Assembly: GCA_034440575.1 (NCBI GenBank) | Contig: JAOTOL010001068.1 | Location: forward strand, 182,178 to 246,177 | Direction of reading: 5' to 3' | Source of the DNA: Imbricaverruca yamaguchii | Lineage: Eukaryota > Arthropoda > Thecostraca > Neoverrucidae | DNA length: 64,000 bases | Part shown: positions 22,151 through 34,446 of the stretch, one piece after another | How the letters are laid out: each line of letters begins with the position of its first letter | How positions within the stretch are numbered: position 1 is the first letter of the stretch | Notes under the pieces: generated by a model | The model's input: the letters and a program-made list of their open reading frames with translations, nothing else | Database searches by the model: none | What the model was told of the DNA's origin: nothing | Translations under genes and position numbers: made by a program

Positions 22151-25100
22151 TCACCTGGTGGCCGGAGACAGTGACCCGGCGCCGTTCCCTCTCGAGGACG
22201 GTGACCTGGCGCCGTTTCCTCTCGAGGACGATGACCTGGCGCCGTTTCCTCTCGATGATGGTGACCTGGCGCCATTTCCTCTCGGGGACGGCGACCTGGC
22301 CGCGTCGTCGCTCTCGCGGCTGTGGGAGCGCTCCGAGGGCCGCCCACCGACGGCAGAGCCGGAGCTGGCCGAGTCGTGCGACCGGCGCCGACCGCTGCCG
22401 GACCGCGGCGGCGACGTGTCGGTGCGGCGGCGCTTCTTTTTATGGCCAGGCAGACTCTCCTGGCCGCTGTCGTGCTCCGAGTCGGAGGAGCTCGAGCTGC
22501 TGGAGCTGGAGCTGGAGCTGGAGTCGGAGGCGACGCCCGAGCTCTGACTGACGTCGATGGTGACCGCTAGTCGCGCCAGATCCGGCTGTTTCTCCTGCGG
22601 TCCGTGCGTGGCAGTCAGTATCGAGCCATACTGCACAATGAGACGCACCACATAAACCGCAGTACCGGCACAGCCGCACACAGCAGCACACACAGCGCAG
22701 TACCGACACAGCAGCACACAGCACAGTACTGACACAGCAGCACACACTACACCACACCGCGCAGCAGCACACGTCACATCACACAGCGCAGTACCGACAC
22801 AGCAGCACACAGCACAGTACTGACGCATCAGCACACCAAACACACCACAGCACAGCGCTACCGCAGCAGCACACGCCACACGGAACCAGCCGAGGCCCGA
22901 CAGACGGTCGACGGCCCACCTGCAGCACGCGCAGCCACTTGTGACTGAGCTTGGGTCGGCCGCGCGCCGTCTTGTGCCACACGATCGGGAAGTTGGAGCG
23001 CGAGCAGAAGTTCTGCGTCACGGCGATGGTGAGGTCCAGGTTGATGACCACGTGCCACCAGCCGTACGGCACGAACACCGTCTCGCCGGGCCCCTGCACA
23101 AACTCCAGTGGACGATACCTGAGACAGACGAGGCGGGATGACATGGCACACGACCATGTCGCCGGCCACCAACACGATACTGGATACCAACATCTGGAGT
23201 TCAGGGGCGTGTCGACTACAGCACACTGAACATCTGACGAACGAAAAGCTTGAGGCACGCGCGCCATACAGTGTAAAATTATTCACCATGTAGCCTGGAA
23301 ATTCCGAGTTAATGGAGTTGTGCTATTTCATCCTCATCTTATGTTTTTACCACTTTGCCACCTGATGTATAGGCAGTCATCATGCATATGACTGCTAAAC
23401 AATGCAAAGTGCATGCGACTGAAGTGAAAGGCATTCCGCTTTTTAATCCTTAAGTGGCAATCCTTTATTTTCTTCCAACCTTTCACTATTCCCAAGCCAC
23501 TTCTTCCTTCATCCACACAGTTAATGGTGAAGCAATTTTATGACACTGGCGCCATATGACAACATCCCACGATACCGGGTGATGGAACCGTGTGAGCATT
23601 GAGGTGCTTGTACTCTTCACGCAGTCATGACCACCACACCGGCTGCGCTGCCGAAGCAAGAGGATACGCGACGGCACTGCCAACAGCAGTTCAGCACACC
23701 GTCAGTCAATCAATCAGGCAGCCTCAGACTATGATTGCATGACTGACCATTTGGTGGTGGCTTTCCGTCCACCTATGCGGACCGGCACGGTCCCGACCAC
23801 AAGGGGGCTGTCGACCTAAAGCGACGTGTCTCCGCCGGTGTCCGAGCCCCACATTGGCTTGGGCGCTCACTTTTGTGGCCAGGTGGGCTGCTGGGTGCGT
23901 GGGTACACCACGCTGAACCACGTGATGGCTTCGTCCTGTTGTCTGTGGCCCTCGCCTGGCTTCACCTTCAGCAGCTCCACCGGCGTGTCCGTGGGAAAGA
24001 GACACCACCTGCCGACGACGCCGCCGTCACAACTGTTCCGAGCGACGGGCTGGGTCTGGCGAGACAGTGGCACCACTGCTGGACAGGGCTGGATATATAT
24101 CTGGGGGATCCCGGATGTTGAGGAAAATTGTGGTCATACAATTCAGAATAATCTCCTTTTTTTCTATATGCGACATCATAACCTCCCTTTTGTAACGACA
24201 TAAAGACATAAAAGATTAGTGCAACTGTGAGCCACAAGGGCCCTTCTTGGTTGCACTCTGTACACTGAACCAGTTGCCCACCAAATCTGTCAATCAGCCC
24301 CCCCTGTAATACTGAAAAGCAAGCCCTCTATTCTTATAATGATTGTCTATGCTGTTTTTAAAGATGTTCAATTTTAAAGATGTCGATGAGATCTCCTCTC
24401 AGCCTTCTATATCTAAGTGAAAACATATTCAATTTCTTCAATCTTTCCTCATATGCCAGGTTGCTTATGCCATTAACCATTTGTGTAGCACTCTGTTGTA
24501 CTCTCTCTAAAAGCCAACAATCTGTTTCATAGCTGGGAGACCAAGCTTGGATGCAGTATTCCAAATGTGGCCTGACGTATGCACAGTAAAGCTTCCTGAC
24601 CACTTCCTCACTTCTGTATGATACATTCCTATTTATTGCCCCAAGCATTCTCAGTGCCGTCTTCCTGGCTTCCTTGGTCTGTTCTGATGCCCCCAGTTTT
24701 GTGTTTAGAATAACACCTAAATCCTTCTCCTGTTGAGTCACTGATAGCACTTGGCCACCCATCAAGTATGGAGCCTTCATATGCTGCTTACCTACATGCA
24801 TGATTTTGCACTTATCAAAATTAAATTTCATTTGCCATTCTTCGAACCACTTCACAAGTTCGTCTAAGTTTTTTTGCAGCGAGATATGCTCATCTTGACC
24901 TGTTATTGCCCTAAAGACCTTCAAATCATCCGCAAATTTCAAAACTTTACTGCTTAGGCCACTTTCAATGTTATTTACAAATATAATGAATGGTAATGGC
25001 TCTAGTACTGACCCCTGGGGGACTCCACTAAGAACATTTTGCCATGATGACTTTGTACCATTTAGCATCACTCTTTGCTGTCTATCTGAAAGCCACAACT

Positions 25101-28100
25101 CTATCCATTCTAAGATGGTTTAAGATGCTAAGATCCATGGTGGTTCTTAGTCAGCTTTAGGTATTTTATCAATAATCAGTAAATATTTCTGGTCAGATAC
25201 CCACATCCTGCCTCGATAGGGCGGGGGGTTCGTTATATGTCCCTATCCAATCTCCAAACCCAGCGTCGTAGTGATGATGAATTGGGGTTTAGGGGCGCGT
25301 CGACTGCTATGGTCATTTTGCGCCCATTAAGAACCCAGCGTCGTACAAAAACAAAATGGGTGCAAAGCGCTCGACGAGTAGGGTCCAAAACCATCTTCAA
25401 AATATTCTCCCATTAGAAAGTGACATCACGGGGAGGGCTTATGTCATCACTGGCTTCAGGGTTTTGTCTCTGGGAATTCATTTTGTGAAAAACGTCACAA
25501 ACAAAACTTACTTAGGATCATTAAAGGAAGGCGAAATAAAACATGGTACTAACATATTTGCCCACACAAAAACACAAATGGACATTCTTAAAATTTTGAT
25601 CATTTAATCATCAATGTGCTGAATTTTTCGTTTTCCAATGGATAGAGCGAACCGATAAACGTCGTTTTAACTAAATGATCAAAGGGGCTTATTTCAGCCA
25701 GAATATCCGATTTTAGCCCTGATGAGGAAGTATTCAAAACGTTTCCAACAACACCACCACCAACACCACCTAGCCTAATCAGTTGTGCTAGTTTCATCAT
25801 TCAATCATTCACTTCTTTTCCCTAAAATTGCTTCCTTTAAACAGAAAACAAAAATCTACCAGTGCCTCCGTTTAGGGTAGTTACTCTGTTGACAGTACAT
25901 GGACATTTGTTTGCTTTTGCTTGTTGCTACTGTCAAACAAAGCCGAATATGGTGAAACGTGAACAGAATTTAAAGTTGTGCACGGGAACATTGCATGAAG
26001 CATCATCGCCTTTGGTGACTAGCTGACCAAAAAAAAACAAAGAAGAAACCTCATTGAATTTCTCTTTTGAATAAACGTTTTTAGCCAAGAATCAACAGTT
26101 GAGATCAACGAGAAAAATGCACTTCAATGGTGCTCTTGTATACATGAAAAGCATAACATATTTAGACTGGATAGCTAAAATAATAATAATCTATCATTTG
26201 GGGTTTCATTGGGATGCCCATACCACACCAGGCCTGCAGCTGTCTTATGTCGCAGTGCATTTTCCGAGTGATGCACCCTCGAAGACTACGGTCACGGATG
26301 TGCAGTCCCTGAGACGACACGACCAGAGTTGTGCTCCCACAGACATTTTGAAGTTACCCACGCCCACAGGTATCAGGGTAGAATGCATAATTAGAGTCAC
26401 AACTGTGCACTCATGGCGACTGCAGGAGACTGATGGCAATTACGGTCACAGCTGGCACCCAGGCAACCAATCACAGTTGGCACTCGTAGCGATTACGGTC
26501 ACAGCTGGCACACTCTGTGACTACAGGCACAATTTCTCACTCAAGAGAGATCACAATCGACAGAAACGCAAGACACATAGGCGGCAAACCATGCAGAGCC
26601 GGTGACAGCGGCAGCTGCACAGTCGCCGCCCGGGCGGTCGAGCCACACACCGTTTGTGGCCGGTAATGAGCGAGTTCCAGGCGGACGTGCCCAGCGGGTC
26701 GATGTGTATGCCGGTGCCGCTGCGAGCCGGACCCATCACGAACCAGCGGTAAGGCGGCCGTCGCCGCTCGCCGCAGTAGCGCAGCAGGTCCTCGCGGAAG
26801 TACTGCGGGATCTCGTAGTCGTCCAGCAGCTTCTTGCGTCGCTCGTGCTGCCGGTCGCGCCGAGTGAGACGGTTAGGTGGCGGACACTGGAGACCCACCG
26901 GCGCAACGCGTGGTTGGAGTCGAAGTGACTCGACCACGACGAGGGAGTGGTATGGCCGCCGGGCACAAGATCAGCTTCAACACGACTGTGCCGACCGTAA
27001 AGAGCCAGCAAGGGCTTGCAAAGAAAACTTGAGGGAAATGTAATTAGCCGCCGTCGTTTCATGATGAAATCATTAGGGGGCTGAGGGCGTCTCAACCATG
27101 TCGACCATGCAGCTTCGCTACATACTCAGTTCACAATGTGGAAATTTGAGCTTCGTGATTTCGCTCCCATCTCTCCTTAAAAAAAAAAACACCTGGGTTA
27201 ATTACATCACCTCAACATCAATTGGCATGCCTCTCCTGTACGGCCAGGCCAGTTCAGCGATATCATAAACCACCGAATTCGAGCCGTTCGTGCTTGTGCC
27301 AAGCACATCCGCACACTTACCTCACGACGTTCTACCCATCAGAAAGCTGTGTCTGGGACACGTCGAGACAATTGAGTGCTGGTAAGCGCCTCCATATTTT
27401 ACCGTTTGACATTCACGTACGACTGCGCCGCTTGCTAAAGTAGTTTCGTATTACCAATGCTCCATGGCAACCATTCACGGCAATCATCCACGGTAACCAA
27501 ACTTCCCCTGAAAATAGTCTGGTGTTGAGCACTCGATCCTCCAGTGGTTTCCGCTGGGAGGGTACGGTCGCGGCGATCCCAAGGTTGTTTGCATTGGGAG
27601 GGTATGGTCCCGGCGATCTCCAGGTAGCTTCCGTTGGGAGGGTACGGTCGTGGCAATCTCCAGGTTGTTTCCGCTGATAGTGTACGGTCGCGGCGATTCT
27701 CAGGTTGTTTGCATAGGGAGGGTATGGCCGAGTAAAAAAAAATGTGTGGCGCATTGACCAAGGTAGGCCATTTACGAGGGTACGGTCGAGGCGGTTACAT
27801 TTGGTGCAGTCGCGGCGATGCCCAGGTGGTTTCCGCCGACAGTGTACGGTCGCGGTGACCCCAGGTGGTTTCCGCTGGCAGAGTGCGACCGCGGTAAGAA
27901 GCTCACATCTCCGTAGCTGCCATCAAAGATGTAGAGGGGCGAGTCGTCGTCCGTGACATGAGTAACGTAGTCGGCCAGGTACTTCATCTTGAGCTTCACG
28001 CTGCAGCCGTCGTTGTCCTCGCCACACTTGAACTTCTGGTTGCGGTATTTCTTGGACAGCCGCTGAAAAGGGAGATGGAGATTTTACCGAGTGCTAGTCC

Positions 28101-31100
28101 GAGCTGTGCGCATCACGCGACACGTCGAAGCGTGCCAGCACCCGCCCGCGACGCGGCGACCTGATCAAAGCAACACAACCGCCACAAGCCAGCAACACCG
28201 ACAATATCACCGATTGCATCTCAACAAGATCAGAAAAAAGGACACAATGCTGCGGAAACATTTATCGGGCTGAAACCAGGGAGGGTTTCAGCAAGCGCAA
28301 CGAGTGGAGAGCAAGGGCGCGGAGTGGGACGCAGAGACAACTCACCTCGAGCGTCCAGCGCTGGTTGGCGCGCCACGAGTCGGTGAAGCCGCGGATCACC
28401 ACCGGCAGGTTGGGCTTCTCGAAGCGCTCGACGAACTGCTGCTCGGACACCTCTGGCCAGTGGATGCGCTCCATGGTGTCGGAAACAGACGACGGCGAGC
28501 AGTCGAAGGTGGCGCTGTACTGCAGCCGCGACCAGCCGTTCTTCTCCGTGCACAGTTCTGCAAGCGCCCTCTCAAAGTTCACGATCGGGGATGGCTCACG
28601 TCTGCAATTTGGTCTGAAATAACTATATGGTGCACTGCTACAGTGAGGCTTGTTTAGTACTGTTACTCAAACTATGCAGGTGTATATATATATATATATA
28701 TAAAGTGTGGCAAGGGTATTTTTTGCCAGCTAGAATTTCTGGGACTTACCTCTTGGGACCAGGCATGACTCATTGAAGCTCAGGTTTCCTTTTCAAAGAT
28801 TGCTCCCTCAAGCCTAGCATGTTCCCTGTGCCCAACAAAATGTACAGGGAATGCATGCTATGTTGCATAACACATAATGATCCCTTGGGGCCTGGCTGGA
28901 TCTTTTGGGATTCCAGATCCATTTTTGTGACTTCTACACAAGTTTGGGAGCATTGGTACACTGTTAGGGAGAAATCTGTAAATGTGTGGGGCTTCAAACA
29001 ACTTTGTGCTGGGCCCAGATGAGACCTTTTAGTAGGTGCATTAAGCCTTAGCACACCTGTTGGTTAGCACTCTGTTCCTAGTGTTTGCTCATTCCCAGTG
29101 CAATGGACCTGCTGCATTCCTGATTGCAGTTTATGCTAGGCATGCTCTGTGCATGCTTGAAGGCCTTGATGGATGCCTGAATCAGGATCTATATGCCAAA
29201 GTTCTTGTTGAAACCTGTCATGTTATGCAGACTGGATCACTGAAACAGTCAGCCATTCAACTGTATCTCCAGTGAGTTCCATTATTATAAATAGCGAATA
29301 TCTTGCTCATGCCATTTTCCAAAGAGATGATGGAGGGGGAAGTTGCTAGGTATGCTTCAACAAGTCCAGTCCATCCACTTCCCATAATTTGTGCTTTGGA
29401 GCCTATATATAAATATGCATTCTTTCCTCATTCACCACAGGAATCAATGCTAACATCATTTTAACATAATTCACAAATGTTTCAAAAATGTTATTTTCAA
29501 CTGTAGCTGAGACTGGAAGCAAAAAAAGAGAAAAGGTGAATGCACCTTCCTACCTAGGTAACTAGGTAAAGAGGTATTATTTCGGTCTCAGGTATTCACA
29601 AGACAGGTCCTGCATATATATTACTTCCATAAAGCAAACAAAGGGCTGCGTTTGGGCAGTTTTAGTTTGGTTAAGTCTTTATTAAGTTTGAAAAATATCT
29701 TCTTTCATTTCATTTTTCTGAAAGAACACAAAATTTGTCCAAAACTGGTCAGGCAAAGTTTGGTTTCTTAATTTGACATTAAAAAATTTTTTGTTGTTGA
29801 CATTTTACATTTTTAAGAAAAAAATGTTTTCCTGCATTTTTGTTAAACATTATTTCTGATGTTAGGTACCTATACCACCAAACTCCAAGGAAACTATTGC
29901 AGTTTCAGGTGACAATCATACAAGTGTTACACACTTTTTACCTACATGACAGAGAAAGGGTTTAGTTGAAAGGGCAATGTTTGACTAAGTTCAATGCTTC
30001 CATCAATGGGTTGTTGCACCTTATTAGAGATGAGGTCAAACATTACAATTTACAACAATAATGTTCCTTGAACCATTCACTGGATGGGGAGTGTTGTTGA
30101 TTTGAGCCTCACAAATTCTGATTGCCCCAATACGGCACAAAGCCAGCGTCAGTTTACAAGGGCATAACACCAGTGATTTGGGTGGGGTGGGTGTTTATTT
30201 AAAGATAGATACAGGGTTAATATGGGAAATTTGCTCATAAATGTCCGAAGTTTGCATCTCTGAGTGGTCACAGCTAACTTTTTTTGTGCATCCCCTAGGT
30301 CTTATTTAATGGATCAATCACTTTTGAGATGTATGTAGCCGGAGCCAGAGCCGCCCGAGCCAGTAAATTTTGCCTGGAGCTGGAGCCAGTCGGAGCCACA
30401 GGAACATTTTACTTAGAGCCAGAGCCAGGATACTTCCCAGGAGCCAGAGCCATCCAAAATTTTCCAGCTCCGCATCCCTGGTTTTAGTAATTTGATTCTT
30501 GTAAAGAAAAAAGGAAATTTTCCATATCAAACATTGGCTTCTTGCACAGATTAGGCTAGGGTAATCCGGGTTATGCTACTTCTTTTCATTTTGAACATTA
30601 CATTTCATGCTACATTACCCAACTCCAAGCCTCATTTCAATTTGGGGTGGTATTTTGTCTCCCCACTTAAAAGTATGCATTTGCAGAGGAAATAAGTGGT
30701 TACATCATGCTCAGCATATTCATAAACATTGCATGATACAAAATTCCAAGAAATCATAAACCTAACTTAAGCTAAAAGTTTAGGCACCACTCCAAGCCCT
30801 TTTTTAGTTATTGTGCCTGCCAACTGAAAAGTATGCATTTGCAGGAGAAGACATAGACATAAAATATTAGTGCAACTATGAGCCACAAGGGCCCCTCTTG
30901 GTTGCACTCTGTACACTGAACCAGTTGCCCACCAAATCTGTCAATCAGCCCTCCCTGCAATACTGAAAAGCTAGCCCTCTATTCTTATGATTGTCTATGC
31001 TGTTTTTAAGGAAATGAGTTATCGCATCAACCAACATTAATCCAGACCGCATTGGAGAAATAAATTCCAAGAATTGAAAAATTACCTCACACTGGAAATT

Positions 31101-31172
31101 TACCGGTAGGCACTTACCCGGCCTAGCTCTTCGCTTGGCTTCACGAATTCTTTTCCGCGAACGATGATCCAT
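22151..31172 (-). CDS. JMJD6: JMJD6, JmjC-domain lysyl hydroxylase / arginine demethylase (7 exons, 466 aa)
   Basis: Exons in order: 31172-31118, 28557-28346, 28062-27907, 26847-26651, 24008-23871, 23118-22920, 22594-22151. All phases agree and the total is 467 codons with stop. The N-terminus ([19 protein letters not shown]19 split by intron 1) is the JMJD6 signature. [15 protein letters not shown] and [12 protein letters not shown] precede the JmjC core. Iron ligands are H189 and D191 in [10 protein letters not shown] and H275 in GWWHVV. K206 in GHKRW is the expected 2-oxoglutarate contact. Residues 320-345 ([10 protein letters not shown]...) continue the family helix. The tail has polyserine, a basic HKKKRRR and a ten-residue repeat, making the protein longer than the roughly 400-aa vertebrate one. 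Family role: a nuclear Fe(II)/2-oxoglutarate oxygenase acting on splicing factors such as U2AF65; histone-arginine demethylation is reported but debated. Introns carry LINE copies and a 40-bp minisatellite. Confidence 0.96.
22168..22300 (-). repeat. 30-bp coding minisatellite in JMJD6 tail
   Basis: GGTGACCTGGCGCCGTTTCC and close variants repeat every 30 bp, about 4.5 times, on the plus strand. On the coding strand this is a ten-residue repeat [10 protein letters not shown] (variants [16 protein letters not shown]) just before the stop. The Arg-Ser character resembles the serine-rich tail of other JMJD6 proteins. Confidence 0.9.
22660..22880 (+). repeat. CA/GC-rich repeat in JMJD6 last intron (~91-bp period)
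   Basis: GCGCAGTACCGACACAGCAG occurs at 22695 and 22786 (91 bp apart), each followed by CACACAGCACAGTACTGAC. It is embedded in CAGCACACA-type sequence between exons 6 and 7. Confidence 0.7.
24195..25135 (-). mobile_element. CR1-like non-LTR retrotransposon, 5'-truncated, in JMJD6 intron 4
   Basis: A minus-strand frame (25098-24358) carries reverse-transcriptase motifs [19 protein letters not shown] (with LGPLLF altered), [18 protein letters not shown] and [18 protein letters not shown]. The 3' UTR (24357-24200) ends in TTTATGTCTTTATGTC, an octamer-type tail typical of CR1 elements. The same 3' UTR recurs at 30,838-31,012 and 31,835-31,990. The frame is largely intact but has no N-terminal part. 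Confidence 0.85.
25271..25331 (-). mobile_element. 61-bp insertion of the short GTCGAC-tail element, with 14-bp target duplication
   Basis: AACCCAGCGTCGTA is repeated exactly at 25257-25270 and 25332-25345. Between them, read on the minus strand, lies GGGCGCAAAATGACC, then ATAGCAGTCGAC, then GCGCCCCTAAACCCC and a CATCATCAC tail. GGGCGC and GCGCCC are complementary and could form a hairpin stem. Confidence 0.8.
25346..25765 (-). mobile_element. Degraded T2 element copy
   Basis: AAAGCGCTCGACGAGTAGGG, TCTGGGAATTCATTTTGTG and AATGGATAGAGCGAACCG correspond to reverse complements of blocks in the 6.8-kb and 19.5-kb copies. Ends are not preserved. Confidence 0.45.
27540..27897 (+). repeat. 40-bp minisatellite ending just inside JMJD6 intron 3
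   Basis: GGGAGGGTACGG-type motifs start at 27556, 27596, 27636, 27676 (as GATAGTGTACGG) and 27716, an exact 40-bp period. Degenerate units continue through TTTCCGCCGACAGTGTACGG to about 27,897. The array stops about ten bases from the JMJD6 exon 3 donor (exon ends at 27907). Confidence 0.9.
28558..30837. other. JMJD6 intron 1, AT-rich, no gene recognised
   Basis: It contains a TA dinucleotide run at 28,682-28,702. At about 30,330-30,480 there is a degenerate GGAGCC-rich patch (GGAGCCAGAGCC variants). Otherwise nothing was recognised. Base composition is visibly more AT-rich than the Myb half of the window. Confidence 0.5.
30838..31012 (-). mobile_element. CR1-like 3' UTR fragment beside JMJD6 exon 1
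   Basis: It is nearly identical to 24,200-24,350 (AGCCACAAGGGCCC, TTGCACTCTGTACACTGAAC, CAGTTGCCCACCAAATCTGT). It contains no reverse-transcriptase sequence, so it is strongly 5'-truncated. It lies 105 bp inside intron 1. Confidence 0.8.
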
Positions 31173-31834
31173 GCTTGTTTGATATCGCTTGAGATGAAAT
31201 CAAATTATCGGCAGTAGTTTCAAGCAAACAGATGTACCATGAAAGCCACCTGCATCCACAAAACCACCTCACTAGCACCCCCTCATCCGCAGCACGCGCC
31301 ACGCAACACATAATACACAAATCTGGAAGCCTTCAATTTTCATGATGCAACAACTTCAGAGAGGAATTAAATCTGGCCGGTTGCTCTCTTGCTGATATAT
31401 TTTCTTCAGCACCAATGATGGCTAATAATTTGAAACGTCAGAGGTGTTCAACAATTAACAAGGCCATTAGTCAGGACGTTTTTAATGTTGCACAATCATT
31501 AGCACTAGCATTTCTACGGATACAAAACCCCATGATGAATCAGTGGGGAGCAACCAGAGTAGTGTTCATGGAGCCTGTGAGCTATGCGGTCAAAATGGGC
31601 TCCACATATCACCTAAACGTCATCAGCAGCGGGCGGCCAAAAAATTGACCTCATGGGTCAATTCTTGCGCATAATTTTCATTTGTGAATTGTATCATCAA
31701 TTCAGTCCAAATTGAAGCGGAGCGATAGTACAACAACCGTACACACTACCTACTTTGCAACTACTTACCTAGCTTGGTAATGCTGCTATTTTGCTTGTTT
31801 GCTTACATTGCTTATCTTGATGTACTCTTGATGT

Positions 31835-32870
31835 ATGAACCACAAGGGCCCTTCTTGGTTCCACTCTGGGCGCTGAACCAGTTGCCCACCAAACCCGTCG
31901 ATCAGCCTTCTATTCTTATAATGATTGCCTATGGTTTTTTTAAGGATGCTTAGTGTGCTGCTGCTGGCAATGGTTTCTGGCAGCTGGCTCTAGTGTTCTA
32001 CTTGCCTGTTGGTGAAGAAAGACTGTCTTAACCTTGTCCTGCTGTGATTAACTTTAAAATTAACTGTTTTTGTTGCCCTCTTGTGCTCTCTAAAAGCCAA
32101 CAATCTTTTTCATAACTAGGAGACCAAGCTTGGGCACAGTATTCCCAAATGTGGCTTGACATATGCACAGTAAAGCTTCCTGATGACTTCCTCACTTCTG
32201 TATGATACATTCCTATTTATTTCCCCAAGCATTCTCAGTGCCTTCTTCCTGGCTTCCTGGGTCTGTTCTGATGCCCCCAATTTTGTGTTTAGAATAACAC
32301 CTAAGTCCTTTTCCTGCTGAGTCACAGATAGTACTTGGCCACCCATCAAGTAAGGAGCCTTCATGTGCTGTCTACCTATATGCATGATTTTGCACTTATC
32401 AAAATTCAATTTTATTTTCCATTTTTCAGACCACTTCACAAGTTCATCTAGGTCTTTCTGCAGCAGGATATGCTCATTGTGTCCTGTTATTGCCCTAAAT
32501 ACCTTCAAATTATCTACAAATTTCAAAACCTTGCTGCTTAGGCCACTCTCAATGTTATTTACAAATATAGTGAACAATAGTGGCCTCAGTACTGACCCCT
32601 GGGGAACACCATTAAGAACATTTTGCCATGATGACTATACCATTTCACATCACTCTGCTGTTTATTTGAAAGCCACAACTCTATCCATTTTAGGATGCTA
32701 CCTGCAATACCATGTACCTGAAGCTGCATCATTAACCTTTTATGTGGTACCTTGTCCAAGGCTTTACTAGAGTTGAGATATGCTATGTCAACCTGATTTC
32801 CCTGATCAAATCGTTCAGTAGCAAAAATAGACAAGAGATTTGTGAGACATGATCACCATTTTCTAAACCT
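31835..32870 (-). mobile_element. CR1-like LINE, frameshifted copy
   Basis: The minus strand gives NQVDIAYLNSSKALDKVPHK (with DFSKAFDKV altered), [19 protein letters not shown] and [13 protein letters not shown]. These are split over at least two frames, and the active-site FADD reads FVDN. It is the same family as 24.2 kb but decayed. It lies upstream of JMJD6. Confidence 0.85.
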
Positions 32871-34446
32871 ATGTTGGTTTATAAAAGTTGTTGGCAACAA
32901 ACAATGTAGTGCTCTGTACCTATCTCACCCAAGTAACCTTGCTTGCTAAAATGCACTGTAGGTTTTCATAGCACATCCAGCTCTGCAATGACACACCATC
33001 ATGTTCCTTTGCTTCATTGCAGCCTACCACAATGAAGTGATTTTGAAATTGTGATAGGTTGTGATGCAAGTGATAATTCAGATAGCATGAAAGACACCAG
33101 AAAAAATGTTGACAATGTACCTAGGTACCTACCTACATGTCATCACCCCTCAACAAAATATATGGGGTACAAAGGGGAGGTTTTAATTAGGGGAATATGT
33201 AGTAAAGAAGAATGCAGAATTACAGGAAACTAACCTAACCTCAGCTAATCTAACCCAGCACAGCCTAGCCTAGTGTAACCTGATTATGGATTACATGGAA
33301 CATAACAAAAGTCCTGCTGAAGCACCACCCATTATTGGAACTCCATCCATGCTGCAGTGCCAAAGTTGGTAAAGCAACTTGTTTCTGGAAGTATGGTATC
33401 CAGAACATTATCCTCCAAATAAAAAAGGATACTGTGTTGTTTATTGGCAGTTAGGTATTGAATGGTGGGTATTGTTGTGCTTTATTATACTCAAGAGACA
33501 AGCTTTACACACATTTTACCTCTATAAATCAAATAAATGAGTAGACTAGGCAGTAAACTTGCCATAAAAAATGTGACAGTATAAAATGCCAGATACCCAG
33601 TCTGGCCATAGCACTCTTCCACAGCTAATAATCTTGCAGTTCAGGAGCCTGAGGAAATAAATTATTTAACCTACTTGAGTGCAACCTGTCCTGTGCAAAC
33701 AGCTGACACCTTACCCCAGGCAGTGATTCTGTTTGCCTTTCCAAACACTATGCCAGCCACAGTGTCAGTTTTAAATGGAAAATAGCAATGGCTCGATAAT
33801 GAAGCCATTTCCATAGTTGTGAGTTATGCTTTCATGAAGTGATACATTTAACCAGGCAAATGAATATCAAGTAACGTGGAACTACTTATTGTCATCTGCA
33901 CAATCCTGATGTTTGATAAGCATGGTTTGGCCCACAAAATGGATATTTTAATATACTTTTGGTATTGTAACTAATTTCTTTTGTGTACCAACTATCCTTG
34001 TTGAACTGTCATGATTAAAACAGTGTTGTCACTGTCTGGTAATATGTGCTCCAATGATGTCATTTTGCCATCGATTTTTTCTTCATTTTTATGTTGTCCA
34101 CATGCTGATGATTCTAAAAAAAAACAAAGGGTATCAATGTGTTATTTAGTAAAGAAAGCACAAGAACAGCCAGAAACATGTTCATTGTCAGGCATATGCC
34201 ATTATTTATGGGATTGAGATCTTCATTATGCTCCACCTCAGTTAGTTTGTGGAATCGCCCATCATCAAACAGGGAGACTAGCCGAAATGGAAACACTCGA
34301 TACTCTTCGAATCTGCTATGGTTCCGGCGAATGCACCGAAGCGAACATGCTTGCCACATCTAACTTGAAATGTTGTCGAGAGGTTGTATTCTGTCATCGT
34401 CACTCTCCATGGTGTGCACTCAGGTGGTGTGTGGTCAGTCAACACC
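32871..34446. other. AT-rich intergenic DNA between JMJD6 and the tetraspan gene
   Basis: This probably contains the promoter of the tetraspan gene. I see no convincing core promoter motif, RNA gene or mobile element in it. Confidence 0.4.

Noticed and set aside
31415..31648. 77-codon plus-strand frame divergent from JMJD6 exon 1
   Set aside because: It starts with two ATGs and has a plausible composition, but shows no recognisable domain and no splice or homology support; chance in AT-rich DNA is likely.
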